A DNA stretch of 64,000 nt, taken from assembly GCA_021734025.1 (NCBI GenBank), contig JAIPJS010000015.1:1-64000 (forward strand), written 5' to 3'. Below, in pieces: positions 1-9,100 of the stretch. The notes beneath the pieces were generated by a model. The model was not told the origin of the DNA. It saw nothing but the letters and a program-made list of their open reading frames with translations, and did no database searches. Numbering within the stretch: position 1 is the first letter of the stretch; each line of letters starts with the position of its first letter. The stretch is from Candidatus Neomarinimicrobiota bacterium (GTDB lineage Bacteria > Fidelibacterota > JAANXI01). Both the position numbers and the translations under genes were made by a program.

Positions 1-194
1 TCCTGTGTCTGTGATACATTTCGTGTTGGTAGTGACCGCTTTAGCGGTTTGTAATTAAAAATTATTGGTGTATTCAGTGTTTTTCAGTGGTAAGTCTTTT
101 TTGTATTTCTTTGCGTTTTCTTCGCGTTCTTCGTGGCTTAATGGTTTATTTGTATTTATCTGCTTGATCTGCGTCATCAGTGTGCTATTCAGTT
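1..194. repeat. Spacer of phrase repeats at window start
   Basis: Non-coding stretch made of short recurring words. ACCGCTTTAGCGGT at 35-48 is a perfect 6-bp inverted repeat preceded by GTTGGTAGTG; a related phrase recurs inverted near 11811-11840. At 106-140 there is a TTTCTTTGCG/TTCGCGTTCTTCGTGG word, related to 10124-10158 and, inverted, to 27121-27160. At 158-190 there is an ATCTGCGTCATCAGTGTGCT-type word. No gene is visible. Confidence 0.6.
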
Positions 195-2225
195 TCAGAT
201 CGACGCAGCCACCATCTGAATAATATCCTCCGTATCCATCTGATCCGCCAGACCGTTCTCGTTGATGCCGTCGCCGATCATCGTCGCACAAAAAGGACAA
301 GCCGTGGCGACATTGTCAGGTTCCACAGCCGCCGCCTGGTTCACGCGCTCGTTGTTGACCTTGGTATGCCCTTCGGTCTCCTCCATCCACATGCGTCCGC
401 CGCCAGCGCCGCAGCAGAAGCCGTTCTCCTTGCTGTTTTCCATTTCCACTAGTTCCACCTCGGGAATCGCCATGAGCAGATCCCGGGGATCTGCATAGAT
501 GTCGTTGTGCCGACCGAGATAACACGAATCGTGATACGTAATCCGTTGCGCGCGTGGTTTTGATAAAGTCAGCCGCCCACCGTCCAGCAGCTGTTTTACA
601 AATGTCGTGTGATGGATGACCTCATAATCCCCGCCAAACTGCGGGTACTCATTCGCAAAGGTATTGAAACAGTGCGGACACTGTGTCAGCAGCGTCGATA
701 TGTTGTATTCTTTGAACGTCTCGATATTCTGTTCCGCCAGCATCTGGAATACATATTCGTTTCCGATGCGCCGCGCCGGATCGCCGGTGCAGACCTCCTT
801 CTTTCCAAGGATGGCGTACTTCACTCCGGCAGCGTTCAGGATCTTCACCATCGCCTGCGAGACCTGCTTCGCCCGATCATCGAACGCACCAGCGCAACCG
901 ATCCAGTAAACAATATCCAATTCCTCCGGATCGACCTCGGCAATTCGCGGCACATCGAGTCCCGCCGCCCACTCTTCTCTGGTAGAACCGGCCAATCCCC
1001 AGGGATTCTGCTGGTTCTCCATGTTTTTGAACGTCGTGGCGACCTGTTTTTCGATTTTCGCTTCTTCCAGCACCAGACTGCGCCGCATATCCACGATGCG
1101 GTCGATAAACTCGATATTCAGCGGACACGCCTCCTCACATGCCTTGCAGGTAGTACACGCCCAGAGAACGTTCTCCTTGATGATATCGCCCACGTATGCC
1201 GGGCCTTCTATGGCAGTTGCCGAGCCATTTCCGTTTCCATTCGACTTGAGGCTGGCCTTCAGCATACTCACCAGGGCGCTCTCGTGCTCGTCGATGTATT
1301 CCCTGGTGTGGATATTAATCTCCTTGGGATTCAGCTCCTTCCCGGTAGCGAAGGCAGGACACGCGTCCTGACATCGACCGCACTCGGTACAGGTGTAAAC
1401 GTCCAGGAGATCCTTCCAGCGATGGTGATGGACTTCGCTGACTCCGAAATGTTCCAGCTCCTCAAAATTCATGGGCTGGAGCGCGCCCTTTTCCAGCGCG
1501 CCGAAGTAGACGTTGAACAGCGCAGTCACCACATGAAAATGCTTGGAGATCGGTAACCAGTCCAGGAAGAAAAAGAGCGCGAAGATGTGCAGCCACCACG
1601 CCACGTTGTAAATGACAATATTCGTAGCCTGGGAATAGGTAGCAAACCAGCCGGCGAATAGTTTGCCCATATAGGTCGGGCCCTCGAAGTGCCCGTTGGC
1701 GATACTGGCGCCGCCGATGATAAAGTCGGTGACCATCAGAATAAAAATAAGTCCGAGCACCAGATTGGCATCGAAGGAGAGAGTTAGGCGACGCGGTTTG
1801 ACGAAAAACCGGCGATACAATGCGACAAGGACTGCGATAATCACGATCAGCTCAAAGGTGTCCCGGAATACCAGATAGAACTGTCCCAGCGATTGATCCG
1901 GCGCAAAGCCGGGAAGGTAGAAATTCGGTGCGAATCCCTGTCCCACCAGATGGATAGTGTTAATAGCGACAGCAATAAATCCCCAAAAGATGAACGCGTG
2001 CATGAGCCCCGGCCAGATATACCGCTTTTTAAGGATCTTCTTCTGACCCAATGCTACCGTAATAACGTTTTTCACACGCTGCCACGGCCGGTCGAACCGA
2101 TCCTGAGATTCCGCCAGACGCAACACTGTCATCCGGCGATAGATGAGCCAGGCGAAGACACCTATTGCAAGCAATATCGTTACCAAGTACAGCGCCATTC
2201 CGATTAGATTACCGGTTGGATTCAT
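195..2225 (-). CDS. Membrane Fe-S oxidoreductase, EtfAB:quinone oxidoreductase type
   Basis: 676 aa. The N-terminal ~250 residues form a multi-span membrane domain of the nitrate-reductase-gamma type. A ferredoxin-like domain follows with two 4Fe-4S motifs, CTECGRCQDACP near residue 277 and CTTCKACEEACP near 355. The C-terminal part has two CCG-type (DUF224) modules; CPHC, CCGAGGG (near 603) and CPFC are visible. This order is that of the membrane FeS oxidoreductases proposed to pass electrons between electron-transfer flavoprotein and menaquinone in fatty-acid metabolism (family knowledge; the partner EtfAB is not in the window). AAAGGAG lies 6 nt before the ATG. Heterodisulfide-reductase-like or glycolate-oxidase-like electron transfer is the alternative. 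Confidence 0.85.
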   Translation of the reverse strand: MNPTGNLIGMALYLVTILLAIGVFAWLIYRRMTVLRLAESQDRFDRPWQRVKNVITVALGQKKILKKRYIWPGLMHAFIFWGFIAVAINTIHLVGQGFAPNFYLPGFAPDQSLGQFYLVFRDTFELIVIIAVLVALYRRFFVKPRRLTLSFDANLVLGLIFILMVTDFIIGGASIANGHFEGPTYMGKLFAGWFATYSQATNIVIYNVAWWLHIFALFFFLDWLPISKHFHVVTALFNVYFGALEKGALQPMNFEELEHFGVSEVHHHRWKDLLDVYTCTECGRCQDACPAFATGKELNPKEINIHTREYIDEHESALVSMLKASLKSNGNGNGSATAIEGPAYVGDIIKENVLWACTTCKACEEACPLNIEFIDRIVDMRRSLVLEEAKIEKQVATTFKNMENQQNPWGLAGSTREEWAAGLDVPRIAEVDPEELDIVYWIGCAGAFDDRAKQVSQAMVKILNAAGVKYAILGKKEVCTGDPARRIGNEYVFQMLAEQNIETFKEYNISTLLTQCPHCFNTFANEYPQFGGDYEVIHHTTFVKQLLDGGRLTLSKPRAQRITYHDSCYLGRHNDIYADPRDLLMAIPEVELVEMENSKENGFCCGAGGGRMWMEETEGHTKVNNERVNQAAAVEPDNVATACPFCATMIGDGINENGLADQMDTEDIIQMVAASI

Positions 2226-2322
2226 AGCCGCTCCTTTGGAGTAACTCCAGGGTTATCCCGGATTGAATAAAGTGACGTGATTGTCTCTGTTGGTAAAATT
2301 AATTTGGAAATAATATAACCGG

Positions 2323-2802
2323 TTATCCGCCGTAACGCCAACCGGTATCTCGCAACAGGAGCGGTTCCATTTCCGCCCGATATTCTCCGTCCACCACCTC
2401 CGCGATGAACAGATGATGATCCCCGATTTCCGGCAACTCCCGTACCTTACAAATCAAGTGAGCCGGCGTACTCTCCAGTATCGGCAGGCCATGGTTTCCA
2501 TCCATGGCAAACGGGACGCCATTCATTCGACCGTTCTCAATGGATGCTGGACGAAAAAATCGGCTGGCCAGTTGCTTTTCACCGTCCGGAACGACGTGCA
2601 GCGCAAAACGTCCTGCTTCTTTCAGTATATCGTAAATTTTGGTGTCGTTTTTGATGGCCACTGTGATCAGCGGCGGTTTAAACGAACACTGGGTCACCCA
2701 GGTCACAGTGCTGGCAGCAATTTCGTCACCTGATTTTGTGGTACAGATGAACATCCCGTACGGGATCATCCGCATTATCTTCTTACGTTCAGTCGAGTCC
2801 AT
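2323..2802 (-). CDS. Flavin reductase domain protein
   Basis: 159 aa, the usual length for single-domain FMN-binding split-barrel proteins of the flavin reductase family. The N-terminal PYGMFICTTKSGDE segment and the following VTWVTQCSFKPPLITVAIK strand pair match the flavin-binding core of that family. Expected role: NAD(P)H-dependent reduction of, or binding of, FMN/FAD, possibly as partner of an oxygenase. It lies 7 nt downstream of the EVE-domain gene on the same strand, so the two are probably co-transcribed. The electron acceptor cannot be told from sequence. Confidence 0.8.
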   Translation of the reverse strand: MDSTERKKIMRMIPYGMFICTTKSGDEIAASTVTWVTQCSFKPPLITVAIKNDTKIYDILKEAGRFALHVVPDGEKQLASRFFRPASIENGRMNGVPFAMDGNHGLPILESTPAHLICKVRELPEIGDHHLFIAEVVDGEYRAEMEPLLLRDTGWRYGG

Positions 2803-2809
2803 AAAAGCG

Positions 2810-3253
2810 TTACTTCGCTGCGTCGCTGAGGATCGACTTTACGGTATTATAATCCTCTTCCGGTAGACTGTGGACATTCCCCTGGAAGGCCAGTTTCCAG
2901 TGTTTATCCGGCCATTTCCCGATGTACTGGAGTTTGTCTTTGAACACCTCAGAATCGACCCAATCTTTCTCATCGAGAATCAGTTCCGGCTTTATCTCTA
3001 TCCGCCAGGGATAGTTCTCGCCCTCCTTCTTGGATTTCCAGATGATCTCTTCGCCCTCGAAAAACGTGGAAGTCACCTCAGTGATCCCGGCGAACTTCTG
3101 AATACCGGTGACATAATACATCAGCTTATCACCGGGCTGCATCTCCATGGCCTTTTTCCGGTGCCGGGATTTCACACCCTGCACGGAGAAATCGCGTACC
3201 TTTGTCGCCTCAAAATTTTCTTTGCTGCTGACAATCATCCAATATTGCGCCAT
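2810..3253 (-). CDS. EVE domain protein
   Basis: 147 aa when started at the ATG at 3253, which gives MAQYWMIVSSKENF, the normal EVE amino end. A longer in-frame extension to 3385 reads through repeat-like spacer and is rejected as start. The MQPGDKLMYYVTG and GITEVTS segments are typical of EVE (thymocyte nuclear protein 1/PUA-like) domains, which bind modified bases in nucleic acid. AGGGG lies about 10 nt upstream. Role in this organism unknown; it is linked to the flavin reductase gene. Confidence 0.8.
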   Translation of the reverse strand: MAQYWMIVSSKENFEATKVRDFSVQGVKSRHRKKAMEMQPGDKLMYYVTGIQKFAGITEVTSTFFEGEEIIWKSKKEGENYPWRIEIKPELILDEKDWVDSEVFKDKLQYIGKWPDKHWKLAFQGNVHSLPEEDYNTVKSILSDAAK

Positions 3254-3289
3254 GTTTCTTTTTCCCCTGTATGTCGATAGTTGTAGAGC

Positions 3290-3467
3290 AAGAATATAGA
3301 ACCGGCCCGGATCAGAATCAAGATGGGGAGAAAGAATGAATTTCCAACCGCAGAATATCGAATGATGAATGTCCAAGTTCCCCACCTTCCCCCGATAAGC
3401 ACTACTTCCGTGGTTAAATATTGGAAATTGGATATTCGAAATTTATCATCCACCGTTCGCTTTCCCG
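3290..3467. repeat. Phrase-repeat spacer (ATTGGATATT words)
   Basis: The interval holds words such as AATATTGGAAATTGGATATT (about 3418-3437) and ATATCGAATGATGAATGTCC. The first recurs as its reverse complement at 5930-5966 between lspA and the glycosidase gene. No coding capacity of its own is seen, but the spacer runs without a stop into the downstream protease remnant. Confidence 0.5.
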
Positions 3468-3974
3468 TTGGAAACCCATAGCGGTGCCGTGAATTATGTT
3501 ATGTCACCGGATGATGACCATCTCATTGTAAGCGTCAACGGCGAGTACTATCTCGTTGACGCCAAACCCTCGGATTTAAAAGATGCCAAACCGCTGGACC
3601 TCAGCGGGATGGAAGCCAAGGTGGATTACCGAGCCGAGTGGCGGGAGATCTTCGAGGAGGTCTGGCGTTACCAGCGGGATTACTTCTTCAATCCGCAGAT
3701 GAATAACGTCAATTGGGATTCCATGGCGACAAAATATGAGGTGCTCTTGCCATATGTCTCCCATCGGTTCGATCTGAACTATGTCATCGGCGAGATGATC
3801 GGCGAACTCTCCAACTCTCACACCTACGTGGGCGGCGGCGATTATCCGGAACTCGACCGGGTGGAGTATGGGATGCTCGGCATCCCGGACAGCCTGCACC
3901 TGGACATGCCGCGGATCCCGGATTTCGATAAGCCGTATCCGGAGGAGTATTACGAGCAATTGGATTCGGAGTAA
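3468..3974 (+). pseudogene. Remnant of a tricorn-like S41 peptidase
   Basis: About 169 codons resembling an internal piece of the large tricorn-type (S41 family) proteases: the end of the beta-propeller (GAVNYVMSPDDDHLIVSVNG), then the alpha-helical segment YRAEWREIFEEVWRYQRDYF and the GEMIGELSNSHTYVGGGDY region that precedes the PDZ/catalytic domains. The catalytic Ser/Glu region is missing; after YGMLG the reading switches to a short tail ending LDSE. There is no ATG or ribosome site; the first possible start is a TTG, and the frame is open into repeat spacer. I infer a decayed gene with both ends lost. A small expressed protein is possible but unlikely. Confidence 0.6.
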
Positions 3975-4151
3975 CCAGATAAATGCAGAAACTGCGGATA
4001 AACACCGATTAAAAATATAAACAATTATTGTCTACTTAATATTGCGTAAATTAAACTTCTGCCTGTGACTCTCGCCGCGGCGGGGTCGCCGGCAGTTGGA
4101 GTTTGTTAAAACGCGCTTCAAGTTACGCGGCACATAAATAATACGGCGCTA
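3975..4151. repeat. Spacer with CAGATAAA...ACACCGATT words
   Basis: It begins with a phrase of the type cagataaatgcagaaactg/cggataaacaccgatt (3977-4012), similar to words at 10806-10835 and 23398-23440. The remainder, including the GC-rich cgccgcggcggggtcgccgg at 4072-4091, has no recognised function. Confidence 0.4.
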
Positions 4152-5156
4152 TTATTCGTCACTGATTTTGAGTACTGCCGCTCCCCTGATCCGGCTCTCC
4201 TTAATCAAATTCAATACCTTATTGGCATTTTCCAGAGAATAGGCTTCAATATCCGTTCGGATAGGGATTTCCGCGGCGAGCTGAAGCAGCTCTCTGGCGT
4301 CTTTCCTGGTACTATTCGCTACCGTTTGGATAGTGCGCTCCCCGTAAATTAAATCATATTCGAATTCCGGGATATTACTCATATGGATGCCTGCACTGGT
4401 AACGGTACCTCCGCGCCGCAGTACACGAAGTGCATCCACGACGATCTCCCCGGCCGGCGCAAAGATGATGCTACCGTCCATGAGTGCGCCGGGATCATCT
4501 TTGGAACTGCCGGTCCAGACGGCTCCCAAATCTTTGGCGTGGCGACGGTGATCTTCGGAACGCGTAAAGACATAGACATCACAGCCCCAGTGGATTGCCA
4601 CCTGGATAGTGACATGCGCTGAGGCACCAAAGCCATACAGTCCCACATTTTGTCCTGGTTCAATATTAGTCAGGCGCAACGCCCGATATCCGATAATACC
4701 GGCACAAAGCAGCGGTGCTGCTTGCATATCAGGAAATCCCTCCGGTATGGAGTAGATAAAATCAGCCGGCGCAATTACGTATTCGGCATAACCGCCATTC
4801 ACATCTTTGCCGGTGAACTTCGCATTTTCACACAGGTTCTCAAGTCCCTTTTTGCAGAACTCGCATTCCTGGCAGGTGGAGTATAGCCACGGGACTCCGA
4901 CACGGGTACCGGGTGCCCAGTCGGCGACGCCCTCTCCCAGATCGTCGATAACGCCGACAATTTGGTGGCCGGGGATCAACGGTAGTTCCGGGAGTTCGAG
5001 GTCACCTTCTATCTCGTGCAGATCGGTATGGCAAACGCCACATGCATTTACTTTTATCCGCACCTCGCCAGGTCCCGGCTCGGGCTTCGGAACGTCTTCG
5101 AGATGCAACGGGTTATTGGTGATAGATTGCTGTTCTTTCAGGAGCATCGCGCGCAT
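4152..5156 (-). CDS. Zinc-dependent MDR alcohol dehydrogenase
   Basis: 334 aa, full length for medium-chain dehydrogenases. Catalytic-zinc ligands are visible at Cys42 and His64 (PGHQIVG) with Cys151 as the likely third ligand. Structural-zinc cysteines are 95, 98, 101 and 109. The nucleotide-binding turn is GFGASA at 175-180, a form typical of the zinc-binding alcohol dehydrogenase family-2 group rather than the usual GxGxxG. Expected role: NAD(P)-dependent oxidation/reduction of alcohols and aldehydes; substrate unknown. A strong GAGGAGG lies 6 nt before the ATG. Confidence 0.88.
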   Translation of the reverse strand: MRAMLLKEQQSITNNPLHLEDVPKPEPGPGEVRIKVNACGVCHTDLHEIEGDLELPELPLIPGHQIVGVIDDLGEGVADWAPGTRVGVPWLYSTCQECEFCKKGLENLCENAKFTGKDVNGGYAEYVIAPADFIYSIPEGFPDMQAAPLLCAGIIGYRALRLTNIEPGQNVGLYGFGASAHVTIQVAIHWGCDVYVFTRSEDHRRHAKDLGAVWTGSSKDDPGALMDGSIIFAPAGEIVVDALRVLRRGGTVTSAGIHMSNIPEFEYDLIYGERTIQTVANSTRKDARELLQLAAEIPIRTDIEAYSLENANKVLNLIKESRIRGAAVLKISDE

Positions 5157-5220
5157 AGCATCCTCCTCTCGTTACGTACCCGGAACCCGGACACGCGAAT
5201 TCAATTCAATGAAAAAATAG

Positions 5221-5778
5221 TCAGGGTGATTTATAAGAGTCTGTCTGGTATTCGGAATCGTCAGCCTGTTTCGCCTGTCGCTCACGACGCCAGTCCCGGA
5301 AGGAAATGACCAGCCAGATTGGAAGTAATACGTAAATGGCGATATTAATGTACTGGTCTGCCAGGTTGGAGGGCCACGGCAGTGGCGTAAACACGAAAAA
5401 GTCTGTCACCCGCCCCAGTACAACGGTTTCCCAGGGATTGCCCGTCGCTCCCATAAGCAGCGCGATATATCCGGCGAACAGGTGGCGGTTTACGTCATTT
5501 TTCGGAAGTTCCGCCCTGTTTTTGACCATCAGGCCGATTAATATCAAAACGGCAATTAATCCCAGTGATTGAACTAATCGAAAATTTCCGATTTCCCCAA
5601 AGATGTAATGGTATCCTCGGTTATACGTTAAATGCCACTTCCAGAATGAGATGCTGGTGTGGATGGTCTGCTGCACCGGCAGCGCAATATTGGCGATCCA
5701 TTTGGTGAAAAAGTCCAGTCCAATGAGGAAAAATCCAATGAGAATCGGAAAGCGGGAATCTTTGAGGGCATTTTTCAT
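5221..5778 (-). CDS. lspA: Signal peptidase II (lipoprotein signal peptidase)
   Basis: 185 aa, four predicted membrane segments. The family motifs are present: DFFTK (22-26), NRG (53-55), MGATGN (109-114), GRVTDFF with catalytic Asp126, and NLADQYIN with catalytic Asp141. It cleaves prolipoproteins in the inner membrane after diacylglyceryl transfer; several lipoproteins in this window would be substrates. The usual GN..DR stretch is altered to GNPWET, so it is a divergent member. No clear ribosome site before the ATG. It is followed on the same strand, 64 nt later, by the alcohol dehydrogenase. Confidence 0.85.
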   Translation of the reverse strand: MKNALKDSRFPILIGFFLIGLDFFTKWIANIALPVQQTIHTSISFWKWHLTYNRGYHYIFGEIGNFRLVQSLGLIAVLILIGLMVKNRAELPKNDVNRHLFAGYIALLMGATGNPWETVVLGRVTDFFVFTPLPWPSNLADQYINIAIYVLLPIWLVISFRDWRRERQAKQADDSEYQTDSYKSP

Positions 5779-6195
5779 AGGATGGAATCTACGATGAGGC
5801 CAGAGGATTTACAATATTGTATTGCGGTAGAACAAATGGGTATAAGGTATAGGGGTATAGGGTGATCCATCCGCTTAAAGTCCGCGAAGCGGGTTTAAGC
5901 GGGATAAAAGACGGAGAAGAGAACAGATTGAATATCCAATCCCGAATTTCCAATATCCAATGTCGAAGTACCCTGCAACCAACGCTCAGGAATGAAGAAT
6001 CCAGAATGGAAATTGAAGAAGGAAAAAGTGTAAAAACTGGAGACAGGAGGCCGGCTAGAATATAACTGTACCAGCCGGGTTGTTCCTTTCTACTTTCTCC
6101 CATCTCCTTTCCCCAAATGAATAAAAGTGAGTAAGATTGTCCCAATGGAGTCCCTGTGGGAAACACTTGAACACCTGAACACTATAAAACTGATG
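5779..6195. repeat. Phrase-repeat spacer with hairpin and AACAC tail
   Basis: No gene. From left to right: a GTATAGGGGTATAGGG word (5842-5861, compare 11573-11590), an inverted repeat CCGCTTAAA...TTTAAGCGG (about 5871-5902), the word AATATCCAAT...TTCCAATATCCAATG (5931-5964, inverse of 3418-3437), and at 6131-6190 a composite unit: GTAAGATTGTCCCA, hairpin TCCCA/TGGGA, then AAACACTTGAACACCTGAACAC. The composite unit has relatives at 23492-23600 and 30891-30944. Confidence 0.6.
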
Positions 6196-9100
6196 TTAGT
6201 ATCCAACTCGCAAAATATCGTACCAATTTGGCGTAGTTTTCTTCGCTTCCTGTTCCGCTCCAATTTCTTTAATAGTGCAAAATCCATTTGGTCCTGGCTG
6301 GTAATGATCTCGGTGTGCGCCGGCAATCACAGTATACTTCCACCATTTTTTCGGCTGGGGCAAATGCTCCCTTGAAACGGCTAAATGTATCCTGCCCTCC
6401 CTGTGGCGGATCATTGAAAATTTTGCTGTCTGAGGTCGATACTCCGCAATTGTGTTTCCAGCGGCATTAACCAGGCGATAACCGCTTCCAAGGTACAGGA
6501 TGAATTGCATCGAACCTGCGGATTCGGGCGTGGTGTACTGTGCATTCTGTCCGAAGAGAGGGGTGCCCTCCGAGTCACCGGTATGTATTCCAATGGCAGC
6601 ATATGTCAATGATGAGCCGGGTTCCCAATCCCAGGGGGATTGTGTGAGGGTATCGAATGTCAGGTCAAAATACACATTTTTTTCATCGTAGCGTACCTGC
6701 GCACCAGTTAAGTCAAATATTCCGTCCTCGTATATTGGGTTTTCCGGATAGGTATAGTTTTGTTCCGGGCCTAAATCATCACCAACCGGGTCTTTAACGT
6801 CCAAAAGAGTGCGAGCCTCCGGGTTGTCCGCAGTTGCCTGCTTTTCACTTATCAGAGGATACTTTGCAGCGCGGATTCCAGGAAAACCCGGTGGTAAACT
6901 CGGTGTTACGAAGTGAAATGGTTTAAGATAGGAGTTCGGAAATTTTGAAGGCTCTGCCGTCGTTTTCAATTCGGTCGTTTCAAGCATATACTGCCCTGAC
7001 TGTTTATGAAATGTGATGATAACCGGCTTATCAGTTTTGCCCAATCGGAACGGACTTCCAAGCGAATATATCGTATCATTTTTCCGTAATTTCAGTTGAA
7101 TCGTGATCGGTTTTCCGTCGTTTTGTAGCGCAAATTCAAACGAATTATTCGATGCACTATAACCGACGTGAATATCCCGTTTTCCCATAGAGACCGAAGT
7201 CCGGACTGTATCGACCCCTTCCGGGAGTTGTGGAAACAAAGTAAGTTGATTCTCCATGGCATTTGGAGTAATCCCAAAATAATCCTGGTGCCAGGTTCTG
7301 AGGAACTCCGCAATGTTCCACGCGCGGGAATAATTGCCGGCGAGGTTTATTGATTCGTCCGGGCTCCTGGATCCAGGTAGTAGATTTCTTGGGAGTGCAT
7401 CGGTCATGCCTGAAACGGAGCCAGCCATCCCCCGGTGTAAAATTTTCTCCATCAGGTCTTGTGTAAGAACATAAGCGGAGTCGACCTCACCGAATTTTAC
7501 CAACCCGGAGATCACCGGACCGGATAGCCATGGCCAAACGAGTCCGTTGTGATATGATGCATCTTCAGGGTAAAATTGTGGAAGGTTGTGATACGGGTGA
7601 AAATTGCCGTCAGATTGAGCCAGAGAGGCCGCCCCCCAGGTATAGACGGTTGAATTTACCACCGAACGCATGACCGCTCCCTGCATCTCCGGAGAGATGA
7701 GTCCATCTCCCAGGTTTACAGCAAACGCCTGGTTCGGGCGTATAGAAGAATCCGGTGTGTTATTGTAATTTATATGATCGTAAAGTGATGTCCCGGACTC
7801 ATTCCAGAATAGATCCATAAATCGATCCGCCAGTTGCTCTTGCACCCGCTTCCATCGTTGCGCATCCTCAGTTTTTCCCAGCATCTCCGCCAATAATCCC
7901 CCAACCCGGAGCTGGTCATACCACAGTGTCTGAACTTCAACTGCCCGGTTTCCCCGGGGACTCCACGGCCCGTCAGGGCCCAGCTCATCCATCCAGGTTT
8001 CATCGGCTCCGTGTTCCACCATACCGTCATCGTTAACCGAATTACTGAGCCTTCCCTCGATTGCTCTCTTTATCACCGGGTACATCTCGTTGGCGAAGAC
8101 CCTATCCCCGGTATATCTGAAATATTCGTAAACCGACAGAACGAACCAGGGCGTTACGTCAGCCGAACCAAACCTACTGTGCCATGGGGTAATTCGTGAT
8201 GGAACGCGCCCATAATCCACATGGGTTGGATCGGTTATTTGGTATGCTGAAAATGCCCGAATGATCTCTCTGGCGGCATCATAATTACCGTTGACCAGTG
8301 TTGCCCCCGGCAGTGAAACGAATGTATCGCGTCCACGGTAGTCGTCGAGTGGAGGCAACCCGGTATATATGCCCTTCCCACCCTGATTGACAATATGTGC
8401 ATCCAGGTTAACCCGTGCCCACAAAAGCGCTTTGTTTACGAAAGGATTATTGGTCACGGGATGGTCGACCATTTTCTGCATAATTTTTTTCCGACGGTCC
8501 AATCCCGTCTGCCAGGAGTCCACCTGCTTTTGATGCATTTGTCGATCGCCTGCAAAGGAGATAATAACCCGGGTCGTATCCGAGATTCTTCCACTCCACT
8601 GGACAGGTGCTGATGATACTCTATCGCCGGGAAAACCTTGAACCGAGGATGATGGACGCCGTGTCCATTTTCCCGGTTTATCCACCGATATGAAAACCCG
8701 TACCGCTACCCCGGATTCCGTTTTATAACGCGGCTGTAAAAGTTCTAGTGTTCCCGCTGTATCTATAACCTGCACCGGGTGCTTTACAAATGTGGGGAGC
8801 AATGTAACTTCCTGCACTGATGATGAAATGAGTTCATAGACGAGTACATGATGATCATCAGGGAAGTAGAGATGTTCGGTAATTCCCAGCGAACGGTACC
8901 GACGCACCAGGTGTGTGGGATGCACTGTTGTCTCTGCCACCGAGCGTGGGAGGAATTTTCCATCTTTGGAAATAAGCAGATCTTCGAAGATTGCCTGCTG
9001 GCGATAACTTAATCCCTGAAACCCCGCAGAATGGTATCCATTGGTTTCACCGGCCCAAACGGCATCAAGGCGATTTGTAAACGCGTATACCCGGGAGGAA

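Noticed and set aside
609-1556. 315-codon open frame opposite the Fe-S oxidoreductase
   Set aside because: The minus-strand gene has clear Fe-S motifs; this frame is its shadow.
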